Of a DNA stretch of 64,000 nt, positions 16,555 through 25,001 are shown in pieces. The position numbers and the translations under genes were made by a program. The notes beneath the pieces are model-generated. The model was not told where the DNA came from. It saw only the letters and a list, made by a program, of their open reading frames with translations, and did no database searches. The DNA is from Hasllibacter halocynthiae (lineage in GTDB: Bacteria; Pseudomonadota; Alphaproteobacteria; Rhodobacterales; Rhodobacteraceae). Numbering within the stretch: the stretch's first letter is position 1; each line of letters opens with the position of its first letter. Location of the stretch: the NCBI RefSeq assembly GCF_003003095.1, contig NZ_PVTT01000002.1, positions 1,099,501 through 1,163,500 of the forward strand, given 5' to 3'.

Positions 16555-18942
16555 ATGAAGTTCACCCTGTCCTGGCTGAAATCGCATCTCGAGACGGACG
16601 CGTCGGTGGACGAGATCGCCGAGACGCTGACCGACCTCGGCCTCGAGGTGGAGGGGGTGACGAACCCCGGCGATACGCTGCGCCCGTTCCGGATCGGCTA
16701 TGTGGAGGCCGCCGAGAAGCACCCGGACGCCGATCGGTTGAAGGTCTGCCGGGTGCGGACCGCGGCCGGCGTGAAGCAGATCGTCTGCGGCGCGCCGAAC
16801 GCGCGCGAGGGCATCACCGTCGTCGTGGCCGAACCGGGAACATACGTGCCGGGCATCGGCACGACGATCCGGGTTGGCAAGATCCGTGGGGTCGAGAGTC
16901 ACGGCATGATGGCCTCCGAACGCGAGATGGAGCTGTCGGACGAGCATGACGGCATCATCGAGCTTCCCTCCGGCGAGGTGGGGGAGAGCTTCGCCGACTG
17001 GCTCGCGGCGAACGAGCCGGGCAAGGTCGACCCCGTGATCGAGATCGCGGTCACCCCCAACCGGCCCGACGCCTTGGGGGTACGGGGCGTGGCCCGCGAC
17101 CTTGCGGCACGCGGGCTGGGCCAGCTGAAGCCCCGGGACGCCGCGCCGGTGGAAGGCACGTTCCCCAGTCCGGTCGGCGTGACCATCGACGAGGGTGCGC
17201 GCGGCGCCTGCCCCGTCTTCTACGGGCGCCTCATACGCGGCGTGCGGAACGGCCCTTCGCCGGAGTGGCTGCAGCGGCAGCTGAAGGCGATCGGGCTGCG
17301 CCCCATCTCGTTCCTCGTGGACGTGACGAACTGGTTCACCTTCGATCGCAACCGGCCGCTGCACGTCTTCGACGCCGCCAAGGTGAAGGGCGATCTGCGG
17401 GTGCACTTGGCCGAAGGGGGCGAGCGTCTCGTCGCGCTTGACGAGAAGGAGTACGAGGCCATCCCCGGCGCGGTCCTCATCTCGGACGACGACGGCGTCG
17501 AGAGCCTGGGCGGGATCATGGGCGGCGAGGCGACCGGCGTCACGGACGGGACCACGGACGTCTTCCTGGAAGCCGCCTATTTCGATCCGGTCCGCACCGC
17601 GCTGACGGGGCGGGCGCTGCGCATCCACTCGGATGCCCGCTACCGGTTCGAGCGGGGGATCGATCCCGAATGGACCCCTGAGGGGATCGAGCACGCGACC
17701 CGCATGATCCTGGACCATGCCGGAGGCGAGGCGTCCGAGGTCGTCGTCGCCGGCACGATCCCCGAGACCGCGCGGAGCTACGCCTTCGATCCCTGCCGCC
17801 TGCGCACCCTCGTCGGCATGGATGTTCCCGAGGCCGAGCAGCGCGCCGCGCTGGAGGCCCTGGGCTTCCGTGTCGAGGGGGGGCAGGCGCACGTGCCCCC
17901 CTGGCGGCCGGACGTGCAGGGCGATGCGGACATCGTGGAGGAGGTCGCGCGCATCGCCTCCCTTGCCAAGCTGGAAGGCGTGCCGATGCCTCGTCCGGCG
18001 GGCGTGCCTGAGCCTGTCCTGACCCCCGCGCAGCGGCGCGAGCGGGCGGCGCGCCGACAGGCGGCCGCGCTCGGCTATGCGGAGGCGGTGACCTATTCCT
18101 TCGTCGCCGGCCAAGATGCCGAGGCGTTCGGCGGGGGCGGCGAGGCCGTCCGCCTCGACAACCCCATCAGCAGCGAGATGAGCCATCTACGCCCCTCGCT
18201 GCTGCCGGGCCTTCTGCGCGCGGCCGCCCGCAATCAGAGCCGCGGGCGCATGGACCTCGCCCTGTTCGAATGCGGGTATGTCTTCGACGGCGGCGAGCCG
18301 GGCGAGCAGCGGCTGACCTTGGCGGGGCTGCTGGTCGGACGGACGGGGCCGAAGGACGTCCACGGGGAGGGCCGGGCCCGCGACCTCTTCGACGCCAAGG
18401 CCGATCTGGAGGCGGTGCTCGCCGCCGCGGGCGCGCCGCCGCGCGCCCAGACGTTCCGCGATCTGCCCGGCTGGTGGCACCCTGGCCGCTCGGCCCGACT
18501 CGGCCTTGGGCCGAAGGCGACGATCGGCACCTATGGCGAGCTGCACCCGAAGGTTCTGGAGGCGTTCGGCGTGAAGGGTCCCGCGGTGGCCTTCGAGGCG
18601 ATGCTCGACGCGATCCCCCTGCCCAAGGGCAAGGGTCCGTCGCGCGGCGCGCTGGAGATGTCTAACCTGCAGCCGGTCGAGCGGGACTTCGCCTTCCTCG
18701 TCGACGATAAGGTGGCGGCGCAGGACGTCGCGAACGCCGCCCAGGGCGCTGACAGGTCCCTCATCGAGAGCGTGCGCGTCTTCGACGAGTTCCGTGGATT
18801 GGAGGGGGGCAAGAAGTCGCTCGCCCTCGCGGTGCGGATGCAGCCCAAGGAGAAGACCCTGACGGAGGACGAGATCGGCCGCGTCTCTGATGCCATCGTC
18901 GCGAAGGTCGGTCGGGCGACCGGCGGGGTTCTGAGGGGCTGA
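16555..18942 (+). CDS. pheT: Phenylalanine--tRNA ligase beta subunit
   Basis: 795 residues, full-length bacterial PheT. Domains in order: an N-terminal tRNA-binding OB domain (residues ~40-150, with the HPDADRLKVCRV stretch), B3/B4 editing domain (~210-400), B5 domain (~405-475), the catalytic-like core, and the C-terminal anticodon-binding FDX-ACB domain (~700-795). It pairs with PheS to charge tRNA-Phe and edits mischarged Tyr-tRNA. The ATG at 16555 gives the canonical MKFTLSWLKSHL start. Separated from pheS by 1.56 kb and a terminator. Confidence 0.97.
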   Translation: MKFTLSWLKSHLETDASVDEIAETLTDLGLEVEGVTNPGDTLRPFRIGYVEAAEKHPDADRLKVCRVRTAAGVKQIVCGAPNAREGITVVVAEPGTYVPGIGTTIRVGKIRGVESHGMMASEREMELSDEHDGIIELPSGEVGESFADWLAANEPGKVDPVIEIAVTPNRPDALGVRGVARDLAARGLGQLKPRDAAPVEGTFPSPVGVTIDEGARGACPVFYGRLIRGVRNGPSPEWLQRQLKAIGLRPISFLVDVTNWFTFDRNRPLHVFDAAKVKGDLRVHLAEGGERLVALDEKEYEAIPGAVLISDDDGVESLGGIMGGEATGVTDGTTDVFLEAAYFDPVRTALTGRALRIHSDARYRFERGIDPEWTPEGIEHATRMILDHAGGEASEVVVAGTIPETARSYAFDPCRLRTLVGMDVPEAEQRAALEALGFRVEGGQAHVPPWRPDVQGDADIVEEVARIASLAKLEGVPMPRPAGVPEPVLTPAQRRERAARRQAAALGYAEAVTYSFVAGQDAEAFGGGGEAVRLDNPISSEMSHLRPSLLPGLLRAAARNQSRGRMDLALFECGYVFDGGEPGEQRLTLAGLLVGRTGPKDVHGEGRARDLFDAKADLEAVLAAAGAPPRAQTFRDLPGWWHPGRSARLGLGPKATIGTYGELHPKVLEAFGVKGPAVAFEAMLDAIPLPKGKGPSRGALEMSNLQPVERDFAFLVDDKVAAQDVANAAQGADRSLIESVRVFDEFRGLEGGKKSLALAVRMQPKEKTLTEDEIGRVSDAIVAKVGRATGGVLRG

Positions 18943-18964
18943 GCCTCCCCCGCCGGACGCGGCG

Positions 18965-19660
18965 TCAGCCCTCGCGCGGGGGGATGTCCGCGGCGCGCTG
19001 CACCGCGGGGCGGGCCTGGAAGCGATCCGAGTAGGCCGCGACGTTGGCCAGCTCGTCCCAGCCGACCAAAGGCCTCGCCCCATAGAAATCGACAGCGTTC
19101 AACCATGGGCCTATGGCCATGTCGGCGATCGAGTAGTCGCCCGCGACCCATTCGCGCCCCTCAAGATGCCCATCGAGCACGTTCAGGAGGCGCTTGGCCT
19201 CGTCGACGTAGCGGCCCCGCGCCCGCTCGTCCCAGTCCTTGCCGGCGAAGCGCACGAAGAAGCCCATCTGCCCCAGCATCGGTCCGAGGCCGCCCATCTG
19301 CCACATCAGCCACTGTCGCACGTGCTGCGCCCCGGCGCCCGCCCCGCCGAAACGGCCGGTCTTCTCCGCCAGGTAGAGCATGATCGCGCCGCTCTCGAAG
19401 AGGCCCAGCGGGGCGCCGCCCGGCCCGTCGGGGTCGATGATGGCGGGGATCTTGTTGTTGGGGTTCAGCGACAGGAACTCGGGCGAGCGGACGTCGTCGT
19501 CCGAGAGTGTCACCCGGTGCGCCTCGTAGTCGAGACCCGTCTCCTCCAGCATGAGCGAGACCTTGATCCCATTCGGCGTCGGGAACGAGAAGAGCTGCAG
19601 CTTCGAGGGGTCCAGGGGCACCCAGCGGGTGGTGATCGGAAAGTCGGAGAGATCGGCCAT
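18965..19660 (-). CDS. Glutathione S-transferase family protein (YghU/YfcG-like)
   Basis: 231 residues: an N-terminal thioredoxin-like domain (residues ~20-105, with LFSFPTPNGIKVSLMLEE, NPNNKIPAI and the ESGAIMLYLAE glutathione-binding motif) and an all-helical C-terminal domain with the ADYSIADMAIGPW-like turn. The NNKIPAI and N-terminal features match the disulfide-bond oxidoreductase (Nu-class) branch. The substrate is unknown. Convergent with pheT, 22 nt apart. Confidence 0.92.
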   Translation of the reverse strand: MADLSDFPITTRWVPLDPSKLQLFSFPTPNGIKVSLMLEETGLDYEAHRVTLSDDDVRSPEFLSLNPNNKIPAIIDPDGPGGAPLGLFESGAIMLYLAEKTGRFGGAGAGAQHVRQWLMWQMGGLGPMLGQMGFFVRFAGKDWDERARGRYVDEAKRLLNVLDGHLEGREWVAGDYSIADMAIGPWLNAVDFYGARPLVGWDELANVAAYSDRFQARPAVQRAADIPPREG

Positions 19661-19816
19661 GAGAGGTCTCCATGACGGGGCTTCGGCCCCCCGCGACCTA
19701 GGGGCGCGCGGAGCGGGCGAAAGGGATCCCCGACCTTACGGAATCGCGATAGGGATGTGCATCCGCGCACTTCCAGGGGCGCGTAGCGCTGGACGGACGA
19801 GGGAAAGGTGTTCAGG

Positions 19817-20263
19817 ATGATCAACGAGTTCAAGGACTTCATCGCCAAGGGCAACGTCATGGACATGGCCGTCGGCATCATCGTCGGCGCCGCATTCACG
19901 GCGATCGTCAACTCGCTGGTGGGGGACATCATCAACCCGGTCATCGCGCTCTTCACGGGCGGGATAGACTTCTCGGGCTGGTTCTACGTCCTCGACGGGG
20001 GCGAGTACGCGTCGCTCGCCGCCGCGCAGGAGGCCGGCGCCTCGGTCTTCGCGGTCGGCAGCTTCCTGATGGCGGTGATCAACTTCCTGATCGTAGCCTC
20101 CGCCGTGTTCGTGCTGGTTAAGATGGTGAACCGCATCAAGGCGGAGGCCTGGAAGGACGACGAGGTCGCCCCCGAGGTGCCGACCGGCCCTTCGGAGAAG
20201 GACCTCCTGATGGAGATCCGCGACGCGCTGCGCGGAGATGGGGCGGCGTCGCGGCCCGGATGA
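19817..20263 (+). CDS. mscL: Large-conductance mechanosensitive channel
   Basis: 148 residues, typical MscL: an amphipathic start ([13 protein letters not shown]), first span with [14 protein letters not shown], a periplasmic loop, second span (~75-100) and a cytoplasmic helical bundle. It opens under membrane tension to release osmolytes on osmotic downshift. GAAAGG at 19803-19808 suits the ATG at 19817; a GTG at 19808 would add three residues. Standing between a minus-strand GST gene and the SCO gene, it looks monocistronic. Confidence 0.95.
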   Translation: MINEFKDFIAKGNVMDMAVGIIVGAAFTAIVNSLVGDIINPVIALFTGGIDFSGWFYVLDGGEYASLAAAQEAGASVFAVGSFLMAVINFLIVASAVFVLVKMVNRIKAEAWKDDEVAPEVPTGPSEKDLLMEIRDALRGDGAASRPG

Positions 20264-20302
20264 GCGCGCGCCGGGTGGCCGCCCCAGCGTCGCGGCGCCT
20301 TG

Positions 20303-20319
20303 CCGCAACCGGGTTGCGG
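20303..20319. promoter_or_regulatory. 8-bp inverted repeat upstream of the SCO gene, possible operator
   Basis: CCGCAACC (20303-20310) and GGTTGCGG (20312-20319) form a perfect inverted repeat with one central base, 50 bp before the SCO start and 40 bp after the mscL stop. The short spacing suits a dimeric repressor or activator site better than a terminator, and no T-run follows. No regulator can be named. Confidence 0.4.
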
Positions 20320-20368
20320 ACGCCCGGGCATGCGGCCAACTGATCTCCCGCACGTGGAGGAAGACCCG

Positions 20369-20962
20369 ATGACCCGTATCCAGATGCTGTTCCTGGCCGG
20401 CGTGGCCGCCATCGTGATGGTCGCCGGCCTCGCGGCGGGCAATTGGTGGGTGAACCGGTCCCAGCCATGGCAGCAGGCCGTCATCGGCGCCCCGTTCGAG
20501 CTGGTCGACCATGACGGCGGCGCCATCACGGAGGCGGCGTTCGACGGGCAGGTCAGCCTTCTCTTCTTCGGGTTCACCCACTGCCCCGAGATCTGCCCCA
20601 CGACCGTCTACGAGATGGAGAACTGGCTGCGGGCCCTCGGCGAGGAGGGCGAGGAGGTCGAAGGGTTCTTCGTCTCCGTCGACCCAGAGCGGGACACGCC
20701 CGAGGCGATGAAGCCCTATCTCGAGGGGCAGTCGGACCGGATCACCGGCATCACGGGCGAGCCGGAGGATGTCTGGGACATGGCCCGGTCCTGGTCGATC
20801 TACTGGGCCAAGGGCGAGGATCTGGGGGGCGGCAACTACAACGTCGACCACACGTCCACGGTCTACGTGTTGGACCGTGACGGGAACCTCGCCGGAACTA
20901 TCGGCTACGGCGAGGACGAAGGCCGCGCGGTCGAGACCATCCGGAGGGTTCTGAGAGGCTAG
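20369..20962 (+). CDS. SCO1/SenC family copper-binding protein
   Basis: 197 residues: an N-terminal membrane anchor (residues 6-26), then a thioredoxin-like periplasmic domain. The copper ligands are present: C72 and C76 in HCPEICP and H161 in NVDHTST. SCO proteins deliver copper to, or reduce cysteines of, the CuA centre of cytochrome oxidase. GGAGG at 20356-20360 supports the ATG at 20369. No oxidase genes lie nearby. Convergent with the Gfo/Idh gene 8 nt downstream. Confidence 0.94.
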   Translation: MTRIQMLFLAGVAAIVMVAGLAAGNWWVNRSQPWQQAVIGAPFELVDHDGGAITEAAFDGQVSLLFFGFTHCPEICPTTVYEMENWLRALGEEGEEVEGFFVSVDPERDTPEAMKPYLEGQSDRITGITGEPEDVWDMARSWSIYWAKGEDLGGGNYNVDHTSTVYVLDRDGNLAGTIGYGEDEGRAVETIRRVLRG

Positions 20963-20970
20963 CTGAGGGG

Positions 20971-21864
20971 TTAGGTGGCGAGCACGGCGTCGAGGAGGCG
21001 CCCGGCGGCGACCGCGTCGGAGAGGATCGCGCCGCCCGGTGGCTCGCCCCGTTCCAACGCGTCCAGAACGGTCGAGAAACCCGAGGCCGGGTCGGGAAGC
21101 CCCCCGGCGCCCGTGCCGGGCGGGCCGAGCCGGCCGCCGCAGGTCAGGGTGCCGTCCTCGAACTTGGCTTCTACCGTCAGGCAAGCTTCGGTCGCGGCGG
21201 CGTCGACCTCGAGATGGACAGCCACGCCGTTCGGGCCGGCGAGGCGCGCCGATCCTCCGGTCTCCAACCCGTCGGCGCGATGGCGAAGCCGGCACGCTTC
21301 GGGCGCGAGCGGGCCGGCCACGAGCGTCGCGGCGTCGAGCAGATGGATCCCGAGGTCGCCGAACGCGCCGTAGCCCATACGCTCCGGCGACAGATGCGCG
21401 GGCCATGCTTCGAGCCAGCCGGCGCGCAGTCCGTCATGCGCGAACCGTAGCCGCAGCTCGCGCAGCCGTCGTCCCCCGCGGACGGCCTCCGCCATCGCGC
21501 ACGGCGCGGGACCGTGCCGGAGGAAGAAGCCCAAGCTGGTCGTACCGCCGCGCGCCGCCAAATGGACGGCCAGCCTTTCGCGCGCACCGCGATCCGCGCC
21601 CAGGGGCTTCTCGACGAAGAGGTGCGGCGCGCGCAGGCTAGGAATCACGCTCTCCTGGCTCCGCGCGTCGACCGTCACGACCGCGAGGTCGTGAGGGATC
21701 AAGACGGCGGGTTCCGCCACGACCGGAACGTCCGGCGGGAACCGAAAGGGCGAGCCCGGGTCCGGGGCCGCGATGCCGACAAGGGTGGTTCCCGGACGGC
21801 CTTCGCAGACGGCGGCGTAATCCGCCGCATGCACGTGGGCCGTCCCCACGATCGCGACCCTCAT
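20971..21864 (-). CDS. Gfo/Idh/MocA family oxidoreductase
   Basis: 297 residues with an N-terminal NAD(P)-binding Rossmann domain (MRVAIVGTAHVHA; EKPLGAD holds the conserved EKP lysine) and a C-terminal alpha/beta domain containing the GDLGIHLLD motif with the usual histidine. The family oxidises or reduces sugars, inositols and related compounds. It is shorter than typical members (330-380 residues) and the dinucleotide motif is GTAHVHA rather than the usual GxGxxG, so a divergent substrate or weak cofactor binding is possible. It stands alone next to rpsU. Confidence 0.85.
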   Translation of the reverse strand: MRVAIVGTAHVHAADYAAVCEGRPGTTLVGIAAPDPGSPFRFPPDVPVVAEPAVLIPHDLAVVTVDARSQESVIPSLRAPHLFVEKPLGADRGARERLAVHLAARGGTTSLGFFLRHGPAPCAMAEAVRGGRRLRELRLRFAHDGLRAGWLEAWPAHLSPERMGYGAFGDLGIHLLDAATLVAGPLAPEACRLRHRADGLETGGSARLAGPNGVAVHLEVDAAATEACLTVEAKFEDGTLTCGGRLGPPGTGAGGLPDPASGFSTVLDALERGEPPGGAILSDAVAAGRLLDAVLAT

Positions 21865-21880
21865 GGCGGTCTTCCCTACG

Positions 21881-21903
21881 AAAACCCCCGCGCGGGGCGG
21901 GGG
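21881..21903 (-). terminator. Intrinsic terminator downstream of rpsU
   Basis: Read on the minus strand, CCCCCGC (21903-21897) pairs with GCGGGGG (21891-21885) across a 5-nt loop and is followed by TTTT (21884-21881). It lies 47 nt past the rpsU stop and just upstream of the Gfo/Idh start, so it isolates the two genes. Confidence 0.88.
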
Positions 21904-21949
21904 TCCTTGCGTGCCGGGATCGCCCCCGGCGGCGTGCGATCGCGTCGGA

Positions 21950-22156
21950 TCACATCAGCCCTTCGCGCTGGGCCTTCTTCCGAGCGAGCTTGCGAGCCCG
22001 GCGGATCGCCTCGGCCTTCTGCCGCGCCTTCTTCTCCGAAGGTTTCTCGAAGTGCTGGCGGAGCTTCATCTCGCGGAAGACGCCTTCGCGCTGAAGCTTC
22101 TTCTTCAGGGCGCGGAGGGCCTGATCGACGTTGTTGTCGCGGACGCTGACCTGCAT
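21950..22156 (-). CDS. rpsU: 30S ribosomal protein S21 (bS21)
   Basis: 68 residues, highly basic: [20 protein letters not shown], then the [20 protein letters not shown] helix region, matching alphaproteobacterial bS21. It helps 30S subunits engage mRNA. A purine-rich AAAGGTGG precedes the ATG. It is monocistronic with its own terminator and is divergent from COQ9. Confidence 0.97.
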   Translation of the reverse strand: MQVSVRDNNVDQALRALKKKLQREGVFREMKLRQHFEKPSEKKARQKAEAIRRARKLARKKAQREGLM

Positions 22157-22209
22157 GTGGTTGTCACCACCTTTCTGGTTCGAGTTGCAAATGAATGCAG
22201 GAAGGTGGC

Positions 22210-22239
22210 CCCATAAGGCAGGCCCGCTAGCTTGTCCAC
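22210..22239 (-). promoter_or_regulatory. Probable sigma-70 promoter of rpsU
   Basis: On the minus strand TGGACA (22239-22234, one base off TTGACA) is followed at 17 bp by TTATGG or at 18 bp by TATGGG as the -10. The expected start of transcription is about 45-50 nt before the rpsU ATG. The region also carries the upstream sequence of COQ9 on the other strand. Confidence 0.45.
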
Positions 22240-22257
22240 CTGCAAGGAGGATCGCCC

Positions 22258-22983
22258 ATGCACGCCGACCCCGCCCGCGAGGCGCTTCTGGACGCGGCCC
22301 TGCCGCACGTCGCCTTCGACGGCTGGTCGCACGCGACCTTCCGCGCTGCGATACGGGATTCCAGGATGGAGGAGGCGCGTGCCCGCGCGCTCTGCCCAAG
22401 GGGCGCGCTGGACCTTGCCGTGGCGTTCCACGAACGGGGCGACCGGAGGATGCTCGAGGCGCTGCGGGCCATGCCGTTGGCCGAGATGAAGGTGCGCGAG
22501 AAGGTGACCCGTGCCGTCCGCGCCCGTATCGAGGCCATAGAGGACGTCGAGGCGGTCCGCCGCGGGACGACATTCTTCGCGCTGCCGAACAACGCCCCGA
22601 TCGGGACCCGCCTGATCTGGGGGACCGCGGACGCCATCTGGGACGCGCTAGGGGACACCTCGCGGGACGGGAACTGGTACACCAAGCGTGCCACCCTGGC
22701 GGGGGTCTACGGCTCGACCGTGCTCTACTGGCTGGGAGACGGGTCTATGGATCACGAGGATACCTGGGCCTTCCTGGACCGCCGGATCGAGGACGTCATG
22801 CGGATCGAGAAGGCCAAGGCGCAGATCGACGCGAATCCGGTTCTGCGGACCGTGTTCGCGGGGCCGCGGTGGGTGATGTCGCGCGTCCGTCCACCGATGC
22901 GGGTCCCGCGGGTCGACCTTCCGGGGCACGTCGCAGGCGCGAACGACGCCGCGCTCGGCGAGGATCCCTCCCGCGGGAGTTGA
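22258..22983 (+). CDS. COQ9 family protein (ubiquinone biosynthesis accessory)
   Basis: 241 residues. The C-terminal COQ9 domain shows the conserved [24 protein letters not shown]-like block and [20 protein letters not shown], which form the lipid-binding fold that presents ubiquinone intermediates to COQ7-type hydroxylases. The N-terminal third is TetR-like, as in other COQ9 proteins. AAGGAGG at 22244-22250 precedes the ATG. A quinone oxidoreductase gene follows 59 nt downstream. Confidence 0.92.
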   Translation: MHADPAREALLDAALPHVAFDGWSHATFRAAIRDSRMEEARARALCPRGALDLAVAFHERGDRRMLEALRAMPLAEMKVREKVTRAVRARIEAIEDVEAVRRGTTFFALPNNAPIGTRLIWGTADAIWDALGDTSRDGNWYTKRATLAGVYGSTVLYWLGDGSMDHEDTWAFLDRRIEDVMRIEKAKAQIDANPVLRTVFAGPRWVMSRVRPPMRVPRVDLPGHVAGANDAALGEDPSRGS

Positions 22984-23042
22984 GGGCGGGCGGAACGGCC
23001 ACGCCGAGACATCCCGACACCCGTGCCTGCTAGGACGAACCC

Positions 23043-24035
23043 ATGACCCTTCCCGACACCATGCGCGCCGTCGAGATCGCCCGTCCGGGCGGACCCGACG
23101 TGCTGGCCGAGGTCGCCCGCCCCGTTCCCCGTCCCGGCGCGGGCGAGGTGTTGGTCCGCCTCGCCCATGCCGGCGTGAACCGGCCCGACGCGCTGCAGCG
23201 CGCAGGCGCCTACGAGCCGCCCCCCGGTGCCTCGGACCTGCCGGGGCTTGAGGGGGCGGGGACGGTCGCCGCGTTGGGAGCGGACGTCTCGGGATGGTCC
23301 GAGGGGGATCGCATCTGCGCCCTTCTGCCCGGTGGTGGCTATGCGGAATACGCGCTCGCGCCCGCCGCGCATTGCCTGCCCGTGCCCGACGACCTGCCCC
23401 TGGCGGAGGCCGCCTGCCTGCCCGAGACGCTGTTCACGACCTTCTCGAACCTCGTGATGCGCGCGAGCCTCTCGGCGGGCGAGACGCTTCTGGTGCATGG
23501 CGGCTCGTCCGGGATCGGGACGACGGCGATCCAGCTCGCCCGGCTCCTGGGCGCGCGGGTGGTCGTCACCGCCGGGACCGACGCGAAGTGCCAGGCCTGC
23601 GAGGCGCTGGGGGCCGACATGGCCGTGAACTACCGCGACAGGGACTTCGTCCACGCCGTCGAGGAACTCGGCGGGGCGGACGTCATCCTCGACATGGTCG
23701 GTGGCGACTACCTCCCCCGGAACCTCTCCTGCCTGCGGGAGGACGGCCGCCTCGTGCAGATCGCTTTCCTGCGCGGCGCCAGGGCCGAGGTGAACCTCGC
23801 CCCGCTCATGGCGCGCCGGCAGACGATCACCGGCAGCACCCTCCGCCCCCGCTCGGTGGAGGCGAAGGCCGCCATCCGCGACCGCATCCTCGCGGAGGTC
23901 TGGCCCGATGTCGTCGCCGGACGGCTCCGCCCGGTGATGGACAGCGCCTTCCCCCTCGCGCGTGCGGCGGAGGCGCATGCGCGGATGGAGGCTTCCGGCC
24001 ATATCGGCAAGATCGTCCTGAACGTCGGCGCCTGA
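23043..24035 (+). CDS. NAD(P)H-quinone oxidoreductase (zinc-free MDR, PIG3 type)
   Basis: 330 residues of the medium-chain dehydrogenase superfamily without zinc-binding cysteines, matching the PIG3/Qor branch. The GroES-like half (HAGVNRPDALQRAG) is followed by the Rossmann domain with LVHGGSSGIGTTAIQLA and VVTAGTDAKCQACEALGAD. It reduces quinones with NADPH. Its position after COQ9 fits quinone metabolism. Confidence 0.92.
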   Translation: MTLPDTMRAVEIARPGGPDVLAEVARPVPRPGAGEVLVRLAHAGVNRPDALQRAGAYEPPPGASDLPGLEGAGTVAALGADVSGWSEGDRICALLPGGGYAEYALAPAAHCLPVPDDLPLAEAACLPETLFTTFSNLVMRASLSAGETLLVHGGSSGIGTTAIQLARLLGARVVVTAGTDAKCQACEALGADMAVNYRDRDFVHAVEELGGADVILDMVGGDYLPRNLSCLREDGRLVQIAFLRGARAEVNLAPLMARRQTITGSTLRPRSVEAKAAIRDRILAEVWPDVVAGRLRPVMDSAFPLARAAEAHARMEASGHIGKIVLNVGA

Positions 24036-24111
24036 TCCCGGCCCCGTTCAGAAATTCTTAATCCCCTGCGGATAGGGTCGTGCGGACGGTCCGGCGAAGG
24101 GGGACGAAAGG

Positions 24112-24252
24112 GTGGGGGACAGGGGCATCGACCGGACGTGCCACCTCGCGGTGGACCTGGCGCTGAGCGTCCTCTGGGTGGCCGGGCTTCTGCCGGCGAC
24201 CCTGGCGGCAGCGCTCGCCGGGGAATGGGCGCTGCGGATCCTCCTAGGCTAG
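24112..24252 (+). CDS. Small membrane protein candidate (46 aa)
   Basis: GTG-initiated frame of 46 residues with one long hydrophobic stretch (VDLALSVLWVAGLLPATLAAALAG region, about 14-37) preceded by charged residues. A G-rich AAGGGGGA lies about 8-14 nt upstream. It fills the gap between the quinone reductase and the RNase T2 gene and ends in CTAG shared with the RNase T2 stop, the same arrangement as six other convergent pairs in this window, which favours it being real. No known family. Confidence 0.45.
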   Translation: MGDRGIDRTCHLAVDLALSVLWVAGLLPATLAAALAGEWALRILLG

Positions 24253-24878
24253 CGGCGCACGGGGTCTAGAAGGGCGTCCTCCAGCTCGCAATCGCGGATC
24301 ACGTCCGCCCCGCAGCGGCGGAACTCCATCTCGCGGGTCAGGCAGATGCGCGCCTCGTGGATACGTCCCCGCCGGCAGGTGACGGTGATGGCGTCCGCCC
24401 AGAGGCCCGGGTTCGCCTCGAGGAAGGCCTCCTCGATCACGGCGGCCGGCACCTCGACCGGCCGCTCTAGCCGCTCGAGGAGGTCGGGCCGTTCGATGCG
24501 GCCCAGCGCGAGGCGGGAGAGGGCGAAGTAATCCGCCGGCGGCAGCCCCGAGCAGCGGCCGTGCTTCCGCCATTGGTGCCGGGCGAGGCCCGAGGTCCCC
24601 GTCACGTCAGCCATCGCGGCAGCCTCGGCGCGGGTGGGATCGCGTTCGGTGGTCGGGCAGTCGCTCGGCCAGCCGATCTCGTTCTGCGGCCAGAGGCCGT
24701 GCAGCACCCAGCCGAAGGGTTGCCCGCACTGGGGCGCGCCGCGCCCGTCCCCCTCAAGCGCGCACCAGGTCGGCGACCAGGAGAGGGACAGGACGTAGTA
24801 GTCGAAGACGCCCGAGCGCCCATCCTCGGCGCGCGCGGCGCCGGTCAGCGCCAGGAGGCATAGCAGGGCGCGAATCAT
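24249..24878 (-). CDS. Secreted ribonuclease T2 family protein
   Basis: 209 residues with a signal peptide (MIRALLCLLALTGAARA). It has both RNase T2 active-site boxes: CAS I with H60 (LHGLWPQ) and CAS II HQWRKHGRC (101-109) with H101, K105 and H106. The usual CAS II glutamate after the first His is Gln (Q102). Several cysteines fit periplasmic disulfides. The enzyme cleaves RNA non-specifically to 2',3'-cyclic phosphates. The frame is open upstream of 24878, but only this ATG gives a signal peptide. Confidence 0.92.
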   Translation of the reverse strand: MIRALLCLLALTGAARAEDGRSGVFDYYVLSLSWSPTWCALEGDGRGAPQCGQPFGWVLHGLWPQNEIGWPSDCPTTERDPTRAEAAAMADVTGTSGLARHQWRKHGRCSGLPPADYFALSRLALGRIERPDLLERLERPVEVPAAVIEEAFLEANPGLWADAITVTCRRGRIHEARICLTREMEFRRCGADVIRDCELEDALLDPVRR

Positions 24879-25001
24879 TCGGGGTTCCCTCGAAGCGGCC
24901 GCACGCCTATATGCCCGGCCAATCCCCGCAAATCGAGGTCCGGCGGTTTCCGCCACCCGGTTTCACCGGACGGGGAAGGCTTGCTTCGACGGAGATCAAA
25001 C

